Assembly: GCA_032123435.1 (NCBI GenBank)
Contig: JAQBFJ010000029.1
Span: forward strand, 1 to 21,399
Length of the DNA stretch: 21,399 nucleotides
Reading direction: 5' to 3'
From: JAQBFJ01 sp032123435
GTDB lineage: Bacteria > Verrucomicrobiota > Kiritimatiellia > UBA8416 > JAQBFJ01
Shown: in pieces, positions 1 through 8,043 of the stretch
Layout: every line of letters starts with the position of its first letter
Numbering within the stretch: the stretch's first letter is position 1
Position numbers and translations under genes: made by a program
The notes under the pieces: model-generated
What the model was told of the DNA's origin: nothing
Database searches by the model: none
The model's input: only the letters and a program-made list of their open reading frames with translations

Positions 1-357
1 GTTAACGTTACCAGGTACCATATGGAAATCAAGGGGCTCGGAATAGTGCATGTTCCGAGTCTGTTCGGAGTGGCGTCGGTACGGGACGAGAAAAAACTGG
101 AGCTTATAGTGACCTTGTGCGAGATGAAAGACTTGAATGAATCAATAGTCTCCCCTGATGAACGTCTGGAACGTGACGTATGGGGAGTTTCAGTGCCATG
201 CGTGCAGATTCCAGTTGCCCTGGGACGGGATATAGTGAACCTGGTGGAAACCGCGGCCCTTGACCAGAAGCTTAAACGCCTGGGCCATGACGCAATCAAG
301 GAATTGGATGAAAACCTGATGGCTCTAATGAACGAAGGTAAAAACGGCAGTGAATGA
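1..357 (+). CDS. hprK: HPr kinase/phosphorylase, C-terminal part (truncated by window edge)
   Basis: This is the last 118 residues of a bifunctional HPr kinase/phosphorylase, which phosphorylates HPr on its regulatory serine and reverses that reaction. The open frame runs from base 1, so the N-terminal domain and the P-loop lie outside the window. The visible part has the family's conserved C-terminal block: MEIKGLGIVHV near base 22, the VRDEKKLELIVTL strand, and the PVALGRDI loop, which matches PVRPGRN in well-known HprK proteins. The ATG at base 22 is internal to that block and is not the start. The stop overlaps the next gene, HPr, by 8 bases. HPr is the enzyme's own substrate, so the pair is very probably translationally coupled. 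Identification is firm despite the truncation. Confidence 0.93.
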   Translation, partial: VNVTRYHMEIKGLGIVHVPSLFGVASVRDEKKLELIVTLCEMKDLNESIVSPDERLERDVWGVSVPCVQIPVALGRDIVNLVETAALDQKLKRLGHDAIKELDENLMALMNEGKNGSE

Positions 358-646
358 AGAGCGAAAAAAAGAACGTACGGTTTATACAAGGGAATTGGAG
401 ATCATAAATCAATATGGGATCCATGCCAGGCCGGCGGCGCTTTTCGCAAAAGTGTCTTCGCGATATTCTTCTGATATTACAGTAGAAAAAGGCGGGAATG
501 TGGTTTCGGGTAAAAGTATTATGGGGTTAATGACTTTGGAGGCATCGCGTGGGACAAAACTCAAAATTACGGCTACGGGCGAAGATGCTGAAGAATTACT
601 GGACGAATTACAAAAGTTGATAGAGAATAAGTTCGATGAAGATTAA
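350..646 (+). CDS. ptsH: Phosphocarrier protein HPr
   Basis: HPr accepts phosphate from enzyme I on a histidine and is regulated by HPr kinase on a serine. Both sites are present in this 98-residue protein: GIHARPAALF puts the active histidine at residue 25, and GKSIMGLMTL puts the regulatory serine at residue 56. Length and order match the family, apart from about ten extra charged N-terminal residues. The start is a GTG at 350 inside the end of hprK, with a purine-rich stretch a dozen bases upstream; no ATG in this frame would leave the histidine site intact. Since hprK lies upstream and enzyme I downstream, this is the general HPr of the cell rather than a permease-fused copy. No sugar-specific enzyme II is in the window, so the role may be largely regulatory; that is an inference. 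Confidence 0.97.
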   Translation: MNEERKKERTVYTRELEIINQYGIHARPAALFAKVSSRYSSDITVEKGGNVVSGKSIMGLMTLEASRGTKLKITATGEDAEELLDELQKLIENKFDED

Positions 647-692
647 GGATTAGTTGTCTTGGAAACAAGGTGTTGCCTGATCGGATAAAAAC

Positions 693-2480
693 GTGGCAAA
701 AAGAAGAACAATTCAGAAAGCAGTTAAACTCAGCGGAATCGGAGTTTCACCCGGTGTTGCCGTTGGGCCTGCTTTCGTGATGGCAACCAGAAAACTGCAT
801 GTTGTTGAAAAGAAAATAACAGCTCGTGAAACAGAACATGAAGTCTGCCGGCTTGAAGATGCGATAATAGATACCCGCAGGCAGATCAAGAAGATTCAGG
901 GCGACCTGGAAAAACGGACCGCCTCAGCTTATGCAAGTGTTTTTGACGCGCATCTGATGGTCCTGGATGACAGGGCTTTTATAGAAGAGATTGTCGGCAC
1001 TATTCGCAAGAAACATAAGAATGCCGAATGGGTCGTTTATCAGTCCGCGAGCCGATACGCAGCTGTGTTAGCCTCAGTGAAGGATGATTATTTACGGGAA
1101 CGGGTCGCGGATATAAAAGATGTTGCAAGAAGAATCATTCGCAATCTGTCAGGCGATACCGACGCGCCGCTGTCCACGCTTACATCAAAACATATTATAA
1201 TTGCGCCCGATTTGGCTCCATCTGAAACCGCGGCTCTTCGTAAAGATATGGTTGAGGGTTTCGCGACCGACATGGGGAGCCCAACTTCGCATACCGCGCT
1301 CATGGCGCGCGCCTTGGAAATTCCGGCAGTGGTGGGACTTCACGATATAAGCGATAAAATTGTTACAGGTGAAGAAGTCCTGATCGACGGCAATAAGGGT
1401 GTTGTTATCCTGCATCCGACCAGAGAGCAGTTGAAGGAATACGGCAAGCTTGCAAAAGCACGGAAGGATATTGAACGCGGTCTTACCAGTCTGAAGAATC
1501 AGCCTGCCGAAACCAAGGACGGGCATCGTGTTGTCCTGGCGGCTAATGCGGAAAGCCTGGAAGAAATAAGTGCTATAAAGGAATATGGGGTGGAAGGTAT
1601 AGGCTTGTTCCGATCGGAGTACCTGTATCTTATGAGAAACGGTTCCGTCAGTGAAGATGAACAGGAGCAGGTTTATAGACAACTGGCTTTAAGCATAATG
1701 CCTGATCCTGTTATTATAAGAACACTGGATCTTGGCGGAGACAAGTTTTTCGGCGAAAACGACGATGGGATGGGTAAGGAAGAGAATCCATTTCTGGGTT
1801 GTCGATCAATTCGATATTCACTTCTTCATCCGGATGAATTCAAGATACAGTTGAGGGCTATTCTTAAGGCCAGCGCAGTGGGAAATATCAAATTGATGTA
1901 CCCTATGATCAGCAGTGTTGATGAAGTCATTCGCGCTAACGAACTCCTTGAGGAAGCCAAAAAGGAATTGTCGGCAAAAGGTGTTCCGTTCAGGAAGGAG
2001 TTGGAGGTCGGAATAATGGTGGAAATCCCTTCAGCGGCGCTTACGGCTGATACAATAGCGCCGCATGTGAGTTTCTTCAGCCTGGGTACTAACGATCTTA
2101 TCCAATACACCTTGGCGGTTGATCGCGTTAATGAACGCGTGGCGCATCTTTATGAGCCAACCCATCCGGCAGTATTGAATCTGATCAGGAAGACAGTCGA
2201 GGCGGGGCATAGAAATAAGATATGGGTCGGCCTGTGCGGAGAAATGGCCGCTGATCCGGTCATGGCTCCTCTGCTGTTGGGACTTGGCGTAGACGAATTG
2301 AGTATGGCGCCATCAGCTGTTCCAATGGTTAAAGATACAATAAGAAGTATTGAACTCTCGGAAGCAGAGGATCTGATGAGAACCGCTTTGGCATGTAAGA
2401 CGGGTTCGGAAGTTCTGACACATTGCAGAAAATTGATCAAGAAAACAGCGCCGGAACTGATGAAGCTCATAAAAAGCTAA
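693..2480 (+). CDS. ptsI: Phosphoenolpyruvate-protein phosphotransferase (enzyme I)
   Basis: Enzyme I takes phosphate from phosphoenolpyruvate and passes it to HPr in the cytoplasm. The 595-residue protein has the family order: an N-terminal HPr-binding and swivelling domain beginning GIGVSPGVAVG, the phospho-histidine loop SPTSHTALMARALEIPAV with His200, then a C-terminal TIM barrel with LDLGGDK, NPFLGCRSIR, SLGTNDLIQYTLAVDR and the catalytic loop GLCGEMA with Cys515. The start is a GTG at 693; an in-frame stop lies at 678-680, so no longer protein is possible. Its ribosome binding site is weak. The 46-base gap after ptsH contains a small hairpin with a GAAA loop (658-669) of unknown importance. 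About 595 residues is slightly above the usual 570-580. Confidence 0.97.
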   Translation: MAKRRTIQKAVKLSGIGVSPGVAVGPAFVMATRKLHVVEKKITARETEHEVCRLEDAIIDTRRQIKKIQGDLEKRTASAYASVFDAHLMVLDDRAFIEEIVGTIRKKHKNAEWVVYQSASRYAAVLASVKDDYLRERVADIKDVARRIIRNLSGDTDAPLSTLTSKHIIIAPDLAPSETAALRKDMVEGFATDMGSPTSHTALMARALEIPAVVGLHDISDKIVTGEEVLIDGNKGVVILHPTREQLKEYGKLAKARKDIERGLTSLKNQPAETKDGHRVVLAANAESLEEISAIKEYGVEGIGLFRSEYLYLMRNGSVSEDEQEQVYRQLALSIMPDPVIIRTLDLGGDKFFGENDDGMGKEENPFLGCRSIRYSLLHPDEFKIQLRAILKASAVGNIKLMYPMISSVDEVIRANELLEEAKKELSAKGVPFRKELEVGIMVEIPSAALTADTIAPHVSFFSLGTNDLIQYTLAVDRVNERVAHLYEPTHPAVLNLIRKTVEAGHRNKIWVGLCGEMAADPVMAPLLLGLGVDELSMAPSAVPMVKDTIRSIELSEAEDLMRTALACKTGSEVLTHCRKLIKKTAPELMKLIKS

Positions 2481-2531
2481 AACGGTTCTTGAGACGCATG
2501 ATGAAAAAAGGGAAAAAAGGCGGTGGAAATT

Positions 2532-3701
2532 ATGTCTAATAATGAATCTGTATTTACATCGGAATCAGTTACTGAAGGACATCCGGATAAAGTGGCAGAC
2601 GGCATTTCCGACGCTGTTTTGGATGCGCATCTGGCCGGAGACAAAATGTCGCGGGTTGCCTGTGAAGTTATGGTCGGAACAGGAATGGTCATTATCGCTG
2701 GCGAAATAACCAGTAAAACAGTTGTGTCTTATTCCGATGTCGCGCGAAACAAAATAAAGGAAATCGGATATGTGGGATCAGATTTAGGATTCGGCAATGA
2801 GTCCTGCGCGGTGCTTGTGGCCGTGAAACGGCAGTCACCCGATATTTCGCAGGGAGTTACACAGGGTCAGGGACTGTTCAAGGAACAGGGCGCCGGAGAT
2901 CAGGGTATGATGTTCGGCTACGCTTGCAATGAAACAAAAGAACTGATGCCTATGCCTGTCATGTTGGCACATCGCTTGACTCAGGGCCTTGCAAAAGCCA
3001 GACATAACGGCAAACTGCCGTTCCTGCGGCCTGACGGGAAATCACAGGTGTCGGTGGTCTATAAGAATAATAAACCGACGCGGGTTGATACGGTAGTAGT
3101 GTCAACTCAACATAGCCCTGATGTTACATATAAAAAACTTCGCGAGGCAGTCGTAGAGGAAGTTATCAGGAAACAGATTCCTCAAAAACTCTTGTCCCGC
3201 AGTACGCGGTATCTGGTGAATCCAACAGGACGTTTCGTGATCGGTGGCCCGCACGGGGATTGCGGATTGACCGGCCGGAAAATCATAGTGGATACATATG
3301 GCGGAATGGGCAGGCATGGCGGAGGCGCTTTTTCCGGAAAGGATCCTTCCAAAGTGGATCGGAGCGCGGCGTATATGGCTCGACACATAGCTAAGAACAT
3401 AGTTGCGGCTGAATTGGCTGAAAGATGCGAAGTTCAGCTTGCGTACGCGATCGGATTCCCGAATCCTGTGTCAGTGCGTGTTGATACAATGGGCACAGGC
3501 AAGGTTCCAGATGTGCAGATCAGCAAAGCTGTGAAATCAGTGTTCGACCTGAGACCTGCCGCTATAATTAAATATCTCAATCTTTTGCGTCCGATCTTTG
3601 AATGCACATCAAATTACGGACATTTCGGGCGGACAAAACAACTCGATATATTTACATGGGAACGTACGGACAAAGTAAAAGCATTGCTCAAAGCAATTTA
3701 G
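2532..3701 (+). CDS. metK: S-adenosylmethionine synthetase
   Basis: This enzyme makes S-adenosylmethionine from methionine and ATP in the cytoplasm. Diagnostic motifs are ESVTEGHPDKVAD near the N-terminus, the ATP-site motif GAGDQGMMFGYA, and the phosphate-binding loop GGGAFSGKDPSKVDRSAAY. At 389 residues it has the usual length. An in-frame GTG at 2523 would add three residues; I prefer the ATG at 2532 because it gives the family-typical N-terminus and lies behind a G-rich stretch at 2517-2526. It is 51 bases downstream of ptsI and 19 bases upstream of ahcY, so it is probably cotranscribed with both. No SAM riboswitch fold was recognised upstream. Confidence 0.97.
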   Translation: MSNNESVFTSESVTEGHPDKVADGISDAVLDAHLAGDKMSRVACEVMVGTGMVIIAGEITSKTVVSYSDVARNKIKEIGYVGSDLGFGNESCAVLVAVKRQSPDISQGVTQGQGLFKEQGAGDQGMMFGYACNETKELMPMPVMLAHRLTQGLAKARHNGKLPFLRPDGKSQVSVVYKNNKPTRVDTVVVSTQHSPDVTYKKLREAVVEEVIRKQIPQKLLSRSTRYLVNPTGRFVIGGPHGDCGLTGRKIIVDTYGGMGRHGGGAFSGKDPSKVDRSAAYMARHIAKNIVAAELAERCEVQLAYAIGFPNPVSVRVDTMGTGKVPDVQISKAVKSVFDLRPAAIIKYLNLLRPIFECTSNYGHFGRTKQLDIFTWERTDKVKALLKAI

Positions 3702-3720
3702 ATGGGAGAATAATCTGATC

Positions 3721-5136
3721 ATGAAAAAGTTGACGAAAAAGAATAACTATGCTGTGGCTGATATAGGCCTCGCGGGTTACGGTCGCAGGGAAATTAATCT
3801 GGCGGAAGAAGAAATGCCCGGTCTGATGAGCCTAAGGCAGAAGTACGGAAAGTCGAAACCGTTAAAAGGGGCCATGATTTCCGGATCCCTTCATATGACA
3901 ATCCAGACGGCCGTTCTCATAGAAACTCTTCAAATTCTCGGAGCCAAGGTACGCTGGGCAAGCTGTAATATTTTTTCCACACAGGATCATGCCGCCGCCG
4001 CAATAGCTGTGACCGGGACACCGGTCTTTGCCCGTAAAGGTGAGTCGCTCAAGGAATATTGGGAATATACCGATTGTATCCTGGATTGGGGCCATGGGAA
4101 GGGGCCCACAATGATTCTGGACGATGGCGGAGACGCCACATTGTTTGTTCACATGGGATATGAAGCGGAAGAAAATATAAAGGTTCTTAACCGGAAACCA
4201 GGCAGTGAAGAGGAGTCCGTGCTGATCAATCAGTTGCGGAAGGCACTTAAAAGAGAGCCAGGCAGGTTCCATAGAATAGTAAAAAATATTCTCGGAGTGT
4301 CTGAGGAAACAACTACCGGCGTACACAGGCTTTATCAAAGACACGAACGGGGCACACTGCTCTTTCCAGCATTTAACGTGAATGACGCAGTTACCAAGTC
4401 GAAGTTTGATAATCTTTACGGATGCAGACATTCCTCCATTGACGGCCTGGCTCGCGCCACGGATATTATGCTCAGCGGTAAGGTGGCAATCGTTGCCGGA
4501 TATGGTGACGTCGGCAAAGGCTGTTGTCAGGCTTTGCGCGGGCAGGGCGCAAGAGTTATTGTTACCGAAATTGATCCGATCTGCGCGCTTCAGGCAGCAA
4601 TGGAAGGTTATGAAGTAATGCGCATGAATGATGCATGCGCAATAGGAGATATATTCATAACAGCAACCGGCTGTTGCGATGTCATTACCGAAGCGCATGT
4701 GCGGAAGATGAAGAATATGGCAATAGTAAGCAATATCGGCCATTTTGACAGCGAAATTCAGGTTGAAAAACTTGAGAAAAAATATAAATGGCAGGAAATT
4801 AAACCGCAGGTTGATAAAATAACGATGCCTAATGGTAAAAGTGTAATACTGCTGGCCAAAGGACGTTTGATGAACCTGGGCTGTGCCACGGGCCATCCTA
4901 GTTTTGTCATGTCAAACAGTTTCACATGCCAGGTTATGGCACAGATAGCAATGTTTAAAGAACCCGGAAAATACGAGATTGGTGTGCATGTGCTTCCCAA
5001 AATACTGGACGAAAAAGTTGCACGACTGCATCTGGATAAATTAAGCGTTAAATTGGATGAACTTACGACGAAACAGGCGGCGTATCTGGGGATTGAACCC
5101 AATGGTCCGTATAAACCCGATTTCTATCGATATTAA
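3721..5136 (+). CDS. ahcY: Adenosylhomocysteinase (S-adenosylhomocysteine hydrolase)
   Basis: The enzyme splits S-adenosylhomocysteine into adenosine and homocysteine, removing the product of SAM-dependent methylation. The 471-residue protein carries the substrate motif SGSLHMTIQTAVLIETL, the segment STQDHAAAAIA, the NAD-binding glycine loop GYGDVGKGCCQALRGQGA, and the conserved C-terminus KPDFYRY. The length fits the longer bacterial type, which has an insert compared with the roughly 430-residue eukaryotic form. It starts at ATG 3721 behind GGGAG at 3704-3708. Its position right after metK pairs SAM synthesis with SAH recycling, so the organism probably regenerates homocysteine through this hydrolase rather than only through an SAH nucleosidase; that last point is an inference. 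Confidence 0.97.
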   Translation: MKKLTKKNNYAVADIGLAGYGRREINLAEEEMPGLMSLRQKYGKSKPLKGAMISGSLHMTIQTAVLIETLQILGAKVRWASCNIFSTQDHAAAAIAVTGTPVFARKGESLKEYWEYTDCILDWGHGKGPTMILDDGGDATLFVHMGYEAEENIKVLNRKPGSEEESVLINQLRKALKREPGRFHRIVKNILGVSEETTTGVHRLYQRHERGTLLFPAFNVNDAVTKSKFDNLYGCRHSSIDGLARATDIMLSGKVAIVAGYGDVGKGCCQALRGQGARVIVTEIDPICALQAAMEGYEVMRMNDACAIGDIFITATGCCDVITEAHVRKMKNMAIVSNIGHFDSEIQVEKLEKKYKWQEIKPQVDKITMPNGKSVILLAKGRLMNLGCATGHPSFVMSNSFTCQVMAQIAMFKEPGKYEIGVHVLPKILDEKVARLHLDKLSVKLDELTTKQAAYLGIEPNGPYKPDFYRY

Positions 5137-5190
5137 CCGCCTGCCGTTCGTTAATTAACTGCTTCATCAACAGTATTAACACTTGAACAA

Positions 5191-5208
5191 ACACAGTAAA
5201 CACTGTGT
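5191..5208. other. Perfect short hairpin downstream of ahcY
   Basis: ACACAGT and ACTGTGT form a perfect 7-bp stem around an AAAC loop, 55 bases after the ahcY stop. No run of T follows, so it is not a standard intrinsic terminator. It could be an operator, an RNA-stabilising end or a Rho-associated end. The structure is seen in the sequence; the role is unknown. Confidence 0.4.
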
Positions 5209-5225
5209 CCTCGCTACTGCCCGAG

Positions 5226-5253
5226 TTGATTGTGTAACATATTGGCATATAAT
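5226..5253 (+). promoter_or_regulatory. Candidate sigma70 promoter P1 for the OmpA-like gene
   Basis: TTGATT (5226-5231) and a perfect TATAAT (5248-5253) are separated by 16 bases. The stretch lies between ahcY and the OmpA-like gene on the same strand. A 6-bp hairpin with a CAG loop (AGCATT/AATGCT, 5275-5289) would fall early in the transcript's leader. Confidence 0.5.
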
Positions 5254-5323
5254 ACTTTAAAACATTCAATTAAGAGCATTCAGAATGCTTGTGCCGGGAA
5301 CATTTTGGCGGTACGATGTTCTT

Positions 5324-5352
5324 TTGACACGTGCGTATTGTTGTGTTAGCAT
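5324..5352 (+). promoter_or_regulatory. Candidate sigma70 promoter P2 for the OmpA-like gene
   Basis: A perfect TTGACA (5324-5329) is followed after exactly 17 bases by TAGCAT (5347-5352), which matches four of six -10 positions. It lies about 50 bases before the start codon and is the proximal of two candidate promoters for this gene. Confidence 0.55.
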
Positions 5353-5386
5353 TCTGCAAAATTGATGAACAAAGAAATTTCTGACT

Positions 5387-5393
5387 AAGGAGG
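5387..5393 (+). promoter_or_regulatory. Strong ribosome binding site deciding the OmpA-like start
   Basis: AAGGAGG is a near-complete anti-16S match. It lies 11 bases before the ATG at 5405 but only 2 bases before a GTG at 5396, so it supports the ATG. The strong site fits an abundant outer membrane protein. Confidence 0.75.
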
Positions 5394-5404
5394 ATGTGCC
5401 TGTT

Positions 5405-6739
5405 ATGAGAAAATATGGATCAAAGATTATGTCGGTTGCTTGCGCAATGTTGCTCATGAATATGTTTGCGGCAAACACGATGGCGGATGAACACGGCGAA
5501 CCCTTGTGGTATCTGAGCCTTGGCGGCGGCCATATTAATTATGAGGGAGATGAAGAGGTCAAGGATAGTTTTGTGGGTACCGCTCGGCTTGGTTATGACT
5601 ATAATGAAAGCTGGACGTTTGAAAGTATGCTGACACTGGCCCCTAAAATTGATGAGAATTTCAGAAGAGACTGGGCGACCGGCGCACGGGTTTCCAGGCT
5701 CGAAGAAGAATGCGGCACAGGTGTACACGACACCTGGCTGGTCGGCGTAACGCTGGACGCATTATACCACTTTACGAGATGGGATCGCGTGGACCCTTAT
5801 GTCCTGCTGGGTGTTGGCCTCATGTGGTACGAGGAAGATATGGGGGAAGGCAATATTGATCCGTATGCCGGTATTGGCGGCGGCTTGTTTTATCATTTTA
5901 ACGACATGTGGGCAGTGCGGGCGGATGGCCGAACTTTTCTGTCTGGCAACGATACGGAAGCGAACGCGTTGGTTGACGTCGGCGTGGTCTGGACATGGGG
6001 CGCGGTTGTCCCCGCAAATATCATTGCTACCGGCGGCCCGCAGGACAGTGATGGAGATGGGCTTACCGACAGCGAAGAGTTGGAATTGGGAACAGATCCC
6101 TACGAGCCGGATACAGATAAGGATGGTCTAACCGATGGGCAGGAAGTAAAAGTCTATATGACCGATCCGCTGAATCCTGATACCGATTGGGACGGGTTGA
6201 CTGATGGTAAAGATGAAGTATTCAAGTATGGCACCAATCCTCTCGAACGGGATACGGATGATGGCGGCGTTGCGGATGGCCATGAAGTTATTGAAGATGA
6301 TACCGACCCACTGGACGGCACGGACGACCTCAAGCTGTTTGAACTTTATATACAATTTGAATACGATAAAGCCGATATTAACCCCCAGTATTATTCACAG
6401 CTCGATATTATCGCTAAAGTAATGAGAAGGGATCCGGGCGCTACGGCACGTATTGAGGGACATGCCGACAAGACCCGTAAATCATCGGCGCGATATAACA
6501 AAAAACTTTCCACGCGTCGCGCCAAGGCAGTGCTGAATTATCTGGCGGAAGCAGCCGGCATAGAGTCCAAAAGGATGACAGCTGTTGGTTATGGATTCAG
6601 CAGACCCAAAGGACCAAACGATCCGTTGCTTGGCAATCCTGAGAACCGCCGTGTTGAGGTGTATATCCGAAAAAGCGAAGCAGGCGAGGAAAAGGGCATG
6701 AATGCGGATATTTCTGATGAGCCGGCGGATATGAAATAG
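5405..6739 (+). CDS. OmpA-like outer membrane protein with TSP3 calcium-binding repeats
   Basis: This is a 444-residue secreted envelope protein in three parts. A signal peptide (residues 1 to about 26) ends at NTMA before DEHGE. A region rich in alternating beta strands (about 27-205) resembles an eight-stranded OmpA-type barrel. Residues 214 to about 307 hold four acidic repeats of the thrombospondin type 3 kind, such as DSDGDGLTD, DTDKDGLTD and DTDWDGLTD; the fourth, DTDDGGVAD, is degenerate. Such repeats bind calcium in known proteins. The C-terminus (about 308-425) is an OmpA peptidoglycan-binding domain with IEGHADKTR and KKLSTRRAKAVLNYL. It probably anchors the outer membrane to the wall, with the repeats as a calcium-stiffened linker. 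The start at 5405 rests on the ribosome site and the signal peptide. It appears to be its own transcription unit. Confidence 0.88.
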   Translation: MRKYGSKIMSVACAMLLMNMFAANTMADEHGEPLWYLSLGGGHINYEGDEEVKDSFVGTARLGYDYNESWTFESMLTLAPKIDENFRRDWATGARVSRLEEECGTGVHDTWLVGVTLDALYHFTRWDRVDPYVLLGVGLMWYEEDMGEGNIDPYAGIGGGLFYHFNDMWAVRADGRTFLSGNDTEANALVDVGVVWTWGAVVPANIIATGGPQDSDGDGLTDSEELELGTDPYEPDTDKDGLTDGQEVKVYMTDPLNPDTDWDGLTDGKDEVFKYGTNPLERDTDDGGVADGHEVIEDDTDPLDGTDDLKLFELYIQFEYDKADINPQYYSQLDIIAKVMRRDPGATARIEGHADKTRKSSARYNKKLSTRRAKAVLNYLAEAAGIESKRMTAVGYGFSRPKGPNDPLLGNPENRRVEVYIRKSEAGEEKGMNADISDEPADMK

Positions 6740-6793
6740 AACAATGTTCTGTCTTTATCATCTTGACGGGAGCAGGGATGGGTTGCCGACGTT

Positions 6794-7897
6794 ATGTATA
6801 TTATACGCAGATACGTCACAGTAGGTTTTCTTGTCGCTTCAATCAGTACGCTTGCCGTGTTGACCCTGATAATGTGCATAGGAATAACCTTTAGAGCCAC
6901 GAACCTTATTGCTCGCGGAGTTCCGTGGTTTCCGATATTCAAAATGACGCTTTACGGAATACCCGATACATTTGCCTATACCATGCCGTTGAGCGTGCTT
7001 GTCGCGAGTCTCCTGGTTTTCGGCAGGTTGTCCACTGACGGTGAAATAATGGCAATGAAAGCGTGCGGCATCAGTATATGGCAGGTTGTTACCGGACCAA
7101 TTATAGTATCGGTTTTCTTCTCTGTGTTGTGTCTTCAGATAAATGCGGTTACCGCTCCCGAAAATCATTATGCACAGCGCTCTCTCATGTCCGCTCTGCG
7201 GGTCGAATCGCCAACGGAACTGCTGGAGGAAGGACGTTTTATCCGCGATTTCGACGGGCTGACCATGTATATAGGCAGGAAAAAAGATAAACAGCTTACC
7301 AATGTCAGAATTTATGATATGAGACAAGAAGGGGTTAAACGGGAGATTCGCGCTAAATCCGGAATGGTAAGAACAAGCGAAACAGGCGTCGATCTGATTC
7401 TGGATCTCTTTGATGTTCGCGTCAGTCCGCCTCCGTTCTCCGACGATGAGAAGGGCGCGGTGTTTCTTGATAAATGGCCGATAGTCGTTCCCGATGTGAT
7501 GTCCGCACGAAAATACAGAAAGGGAGAAAAAGACATGACTGTGGGCGAGTTGGCCGCCGGGATACGATGGATTGAGAATAAGTACCCGAACCTTGATGCG
7601 TCCGATCTGACTAAGCAGAAAATGTCGCTTCTGGTGGAGATGAATAGACGTTTTGCCCTGTCTTTTTCATGTTTCGCGTTCGCGTTATTAGGCATTCCTC
7701 TGGGCACGAGTACAAGCCGCAAAAGATCATCAGTTGGTATCGGCATCAGCCTGTTGTTCGCTTTCTTGTTTTATTTGTTCATTATTGTAGCCAAATCACT
7801 GTCAAAATATCCTGCTTTGAACCCGGATCTAATGACATGGATACCGGTGATTATTTCGCTTATAGCAGGGTTTTTCCTTATAAAAAAGCTGGATTAG
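6794..7897 (+). CDS. LptF/LptG family LPS-export permease
   Basis: LptF and LptG are inner membrane subunits that, with LptB, extract lipopolysaccharide and push it onto the LptC-LptA bridge. The 367-residue protein has the family plan: three N-terminal membrane segments (about 12-32, 58-80 and 98-120), a hydrophilic periplasmic domain (about 125-275) and three C-terminal segments. MNRRFALSFSCFAFALLGIPLG before the fourth to fifth segments and GEIMAMKACGISIWQV after the second are family signatures. I cannot decide between LptF and LptG, so no symbol is given. Only one permease is here, although the two genes are often adjacent. It precedes the lipid A genes by 146 bases, which fits its role. 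Confidence 0.87.
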   Translation: MYIIRRYVTVGFLVASISTLAVLTLIMCIGITFRATNLIARGVPWFPIFKMTLYGIPDTFAYTMPLSVLVASLLVFGRLSTDGEIMAMKACGISIWQVVTGPIIVSVFFSVLCLQINAVTAPENHYAQRSLMSALRVESPTELLEEGRFIRDFDGLTMYIGRKKDKQLTNVRIYDMRQEGVKREIRAKSGMVRTSETGVDLILDLFDVRVSPPPFSDDEKGAVFLDKWPIVVPDVMSARKYRKGEKDMTVGELAAGIRWIENKYPNLDASDLTKQKMSLLVEMNRRFALSFSCFAFALLGIPLGTSTSRKRSSVGIGISLLFAFLFYLFIIVAKSLSKYPALNPDLMTWIPVIISLIAGFFLIKKLD

Positions 7898-7958
7898 GCA
7901 TCGGGGACATTGTATTACCCGCAGGATTTGCTCTTCACAAAACCTTGTTGATTTGTTA

Positions 7959-7979
7959 CGTTTTCATTCGTGAAAAACG
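7959..7979. other. TTCG-loop hairpin between the LPS permease and fabZ
   Basis: TTTTCA and TGAAAA pair perfectly around a TTCG loop (7961-7976), and the outer CG/CG pairs extend the stem across one bulged A. No T-run follows, so terminator activity is doubtful. It may mark the end of the permease transcript or lie in the fabZ leader. Confidence 0.3.
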
Positions 7980-7984
7980 AGTAA

Positions 7985-8014
7985 TCTGGTATATTGTGTT
8001 CCAGTTATTATAAT
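7985..8014 (+). promoter_or_regulatory. Possible fabZ-operon promoter (-10 only)
   Basis: A perfect TATAAT lies at 8009-8014, 30 bases before fabZ, and a second near match, TATATT, lies at 7990-7995. No good -35 hexamer sits 16-18 bases upstream of either, so this is tentative. A new transcript starting here would carry fabZ, lpxA, gspD, gspE and gspF. Confidence 0.3.
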
Positions 8015-8043
8015 GTTTTGTTTCTTTCTACGGGAGAATACGT

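Noticed and set aside
3862..4896. A 344-residue open frame on the minus strand opposite ahcY
   Set aside because: It lies entirely within the well-supported ahcY gene, shows no recognisable motif, and is rich in Cys and His as expected for an antisense shadow.
5191..5208. Intrinsic terminator for the metK-ahcY transcript
   Set aside because: The stem is perfect but only moderately GC-rich and is not followed by a run of T, so it is listed only as a hairpin.
5063..5269. A small minus-strand open frame overlapping the end of ahcY and the following intergenic DNA
   Set aside because: No ribosome site or protein features; the stretch carries promoter-like signals for the opposite strand.
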